Assembly: GCA_015489555.1 (NCBI GenBank)
Contig: WFZN01000061.1
Span: 1-15,284, forward strand
DNA: 15,284 nt
DNA from: Candidatus Dojkabacteria bacterium
Lineage (GTDB): Bacteria > Patescibacteriota > Dojkabacteria > GCA-002793355
Direction of reading: 5' to 3'
Shown here: positions 14,955-15,284 of the stretch, piece after piece
Position numbering within the stretch: the first letter of the stretch is position 1
How the letters are laid out: each line of letters opens with the position of its first letter
Position numbers and translations under genes: made by a program
Notes under the pieces: generated by a model
The model's input: only the letters and a program-made list of their open reading frames with translations
Databases searched by the model: none
Told to the model about the DNA's origin: nothing

Positions 14955-15181
14955 AAAGGCGGTTTGGGCGGCCCCCCACCACGCATGCGAACACGAACAC
15001 TGGCAACAGCCACGGCAGTGTTCACCACTAGGGCGAACATAAAGAGGATCAAGGTCACTACCGTGACCCCATCCAGCACGATAGCCGCTAACGCGACGCC
15101 GGACATAAGTCCAGCCAGCCAGATCCACCCCTCCCTACACGGAGGGGGGAAAGATTCGGCGTACCCGTAGCGCGAGTGCAT
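14939..15181 (-). CDS. Small two-helix membrane protein in a GC-rich block
   Basis: An 80-residue protein I do not recognise. After a short N-terminus with Pro/Cys (ESFPPPCREG) come two hydrophobic helices (about residues 19-38, WIWLAGLMSGVALAAIVLDG, and 40-62, VVTLILFMFALVVNTAVA) and a basic, Gly/Pro-rich tail (RVRMRGGGPPKPPLGFLK). The basic tail suggests both ends face the cytoplasm. The start is well supported by AGGAGG 6 nt before the ATG and an extended -10 promoter. It is GC-rich (about 60%), has high-GC codons and stops with TGA, unlike the TAA/TAG stops of every other gene here. The opposite-strand frame has no such support. Candidates include a small toxin, holin-like or envelope protein, but nothing seen decides between them. 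Confidence 0.7.
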   Translation of the reverse strand: MHSRYGYAESFPPPCREGWIWLAGLMSGVALAAIVLDGVTVVTLILFMFALVVNTAVAVASVRVRMRGGGPPKPPLGFLK

Positions 15182-15185
15182 GATG

Positions 15186-15222
15186 CACCTCCTTTTGTCA
15201 AAATGAGATTACCAGTATTATA
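15186..15222 (-). promoter_or_regulatory. Promoter and strong Shine-Dalgarno of the small membrane protein gene
   Basis: On the minus strand TATAAT (15217-15222), preceded by TGG (extended -10), would start transcription near 15210, leaving a leader of about 30 nt. That leader holds aaaggaggtg (15186-15195), a near-perfect match to the anti-Shine-Dalgarno, 6 nt before the ATG. It is the only strong ribosome site in the window. The remaining bases to 15284 hold nothing else I can identify. Confidence 0.65.
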
Positions 15223-15284
15223 CCACTACCCGTAACACTACATTATCAACGCAACATAAGTATGCACATCCGTAGGGAACTGAT

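Noticed and set aside
14943..15170. 75-codon plus-strand frame opposite the small membrane protein
   Set aside because: It has no promoter or ribosome site, and a Thr/Ala/Pro-rich composition expected from reading a GC-rich gene backwards. The minus strand has a Shine-Dalgarno, a promoter and two clear membrane helices.
1..15284. CRISPR arrays, tRNA or rRNA genes, transposase or integrase genes
   Set aside because: Looked for by eye on both strands; no regularly spaced repeats, no cloverleaf with a CCA-type end and no transposase motifs were seen.

Overview
This is a compact, AT-rich bacterial window. Genes average roughly one third GC, are lysine-rich, and sit back to back with very short gaps. 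TAA is the usual stop. Most genes have a TATAAT-like -10 box only 5-8 nt before the start codon and no Shine-Dalgarno, which points to leaderless transcripts. Together with the small protein sizes this resembles Candidate Phyla Radiation (Patescibacteria) genomes. That placement is an inference: no rRNA or ribosomal marker is present to confirm it.

Left part (1-5613, + strand): the 3' part of an endonuclease III gene; a 295-bp gap with a hairpin cluster and a start-less coding remnant; a Nudix hydrolase closely resembling mammalian MTH1 (oxidised-nucleotide sanitation); then a copper module. That module is a CsoR-type Cu(I) repressor with a complete Cys-His-Cys triad, a CopB-type P1B ATPase with a CPH motif and a very His-rich N-terminus, and a membrane-anchored multicopper oxidase with all four copper motifs. 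The last two overlap by 1 bp. Repair of oxidised bases, cleaning of oxidised nucleotides and copper export/oxidation form one coherent oxidative/metal-stress block.

Middle (5662-9190): an unrecognised 489-residue protein on the minus strand. Its GC content (about 45%) and Arg-over-Lys bias differ sharply from its neighbours, and its coding sequence holds a perfect 19-bp inverted repeat. It diverges from a two-gene ABC system of the MacB/LolCDE class (ATPase, then FtsX-type permease). A hairpin overlapping the permease stop codon separates this pair from the next, convergent gene.

Right part (9260-14840): divergent GH114 and GH1 glycosidases sharing a 31-bp promoter region; a large ABC exporter (membrane domain plus ATPase domain in one chain) whose 3' end overlaps GH1 by 8 bp; and a type I phosphodiesterase/nucleotide pyrophosphatase-like enzyme. 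These suggest glycan and nucleotide or phosphodiester processing at the cell surface or on scavenged material.

Right edge (14871-15284): a strikingly GC-rich (about 60%), hairpin-dense block encoding an 80-residue two-helix membrane protein. It has an excellent Shine-Dalgarno, an extended -10 promoter and a TGA stop, all unlike the rest of the window. It is followed by a branched 84-nt inverted-repeat structure that is probably its terminator. This block and the 489-residue gene are the best candidates for acquired or undescribed material.
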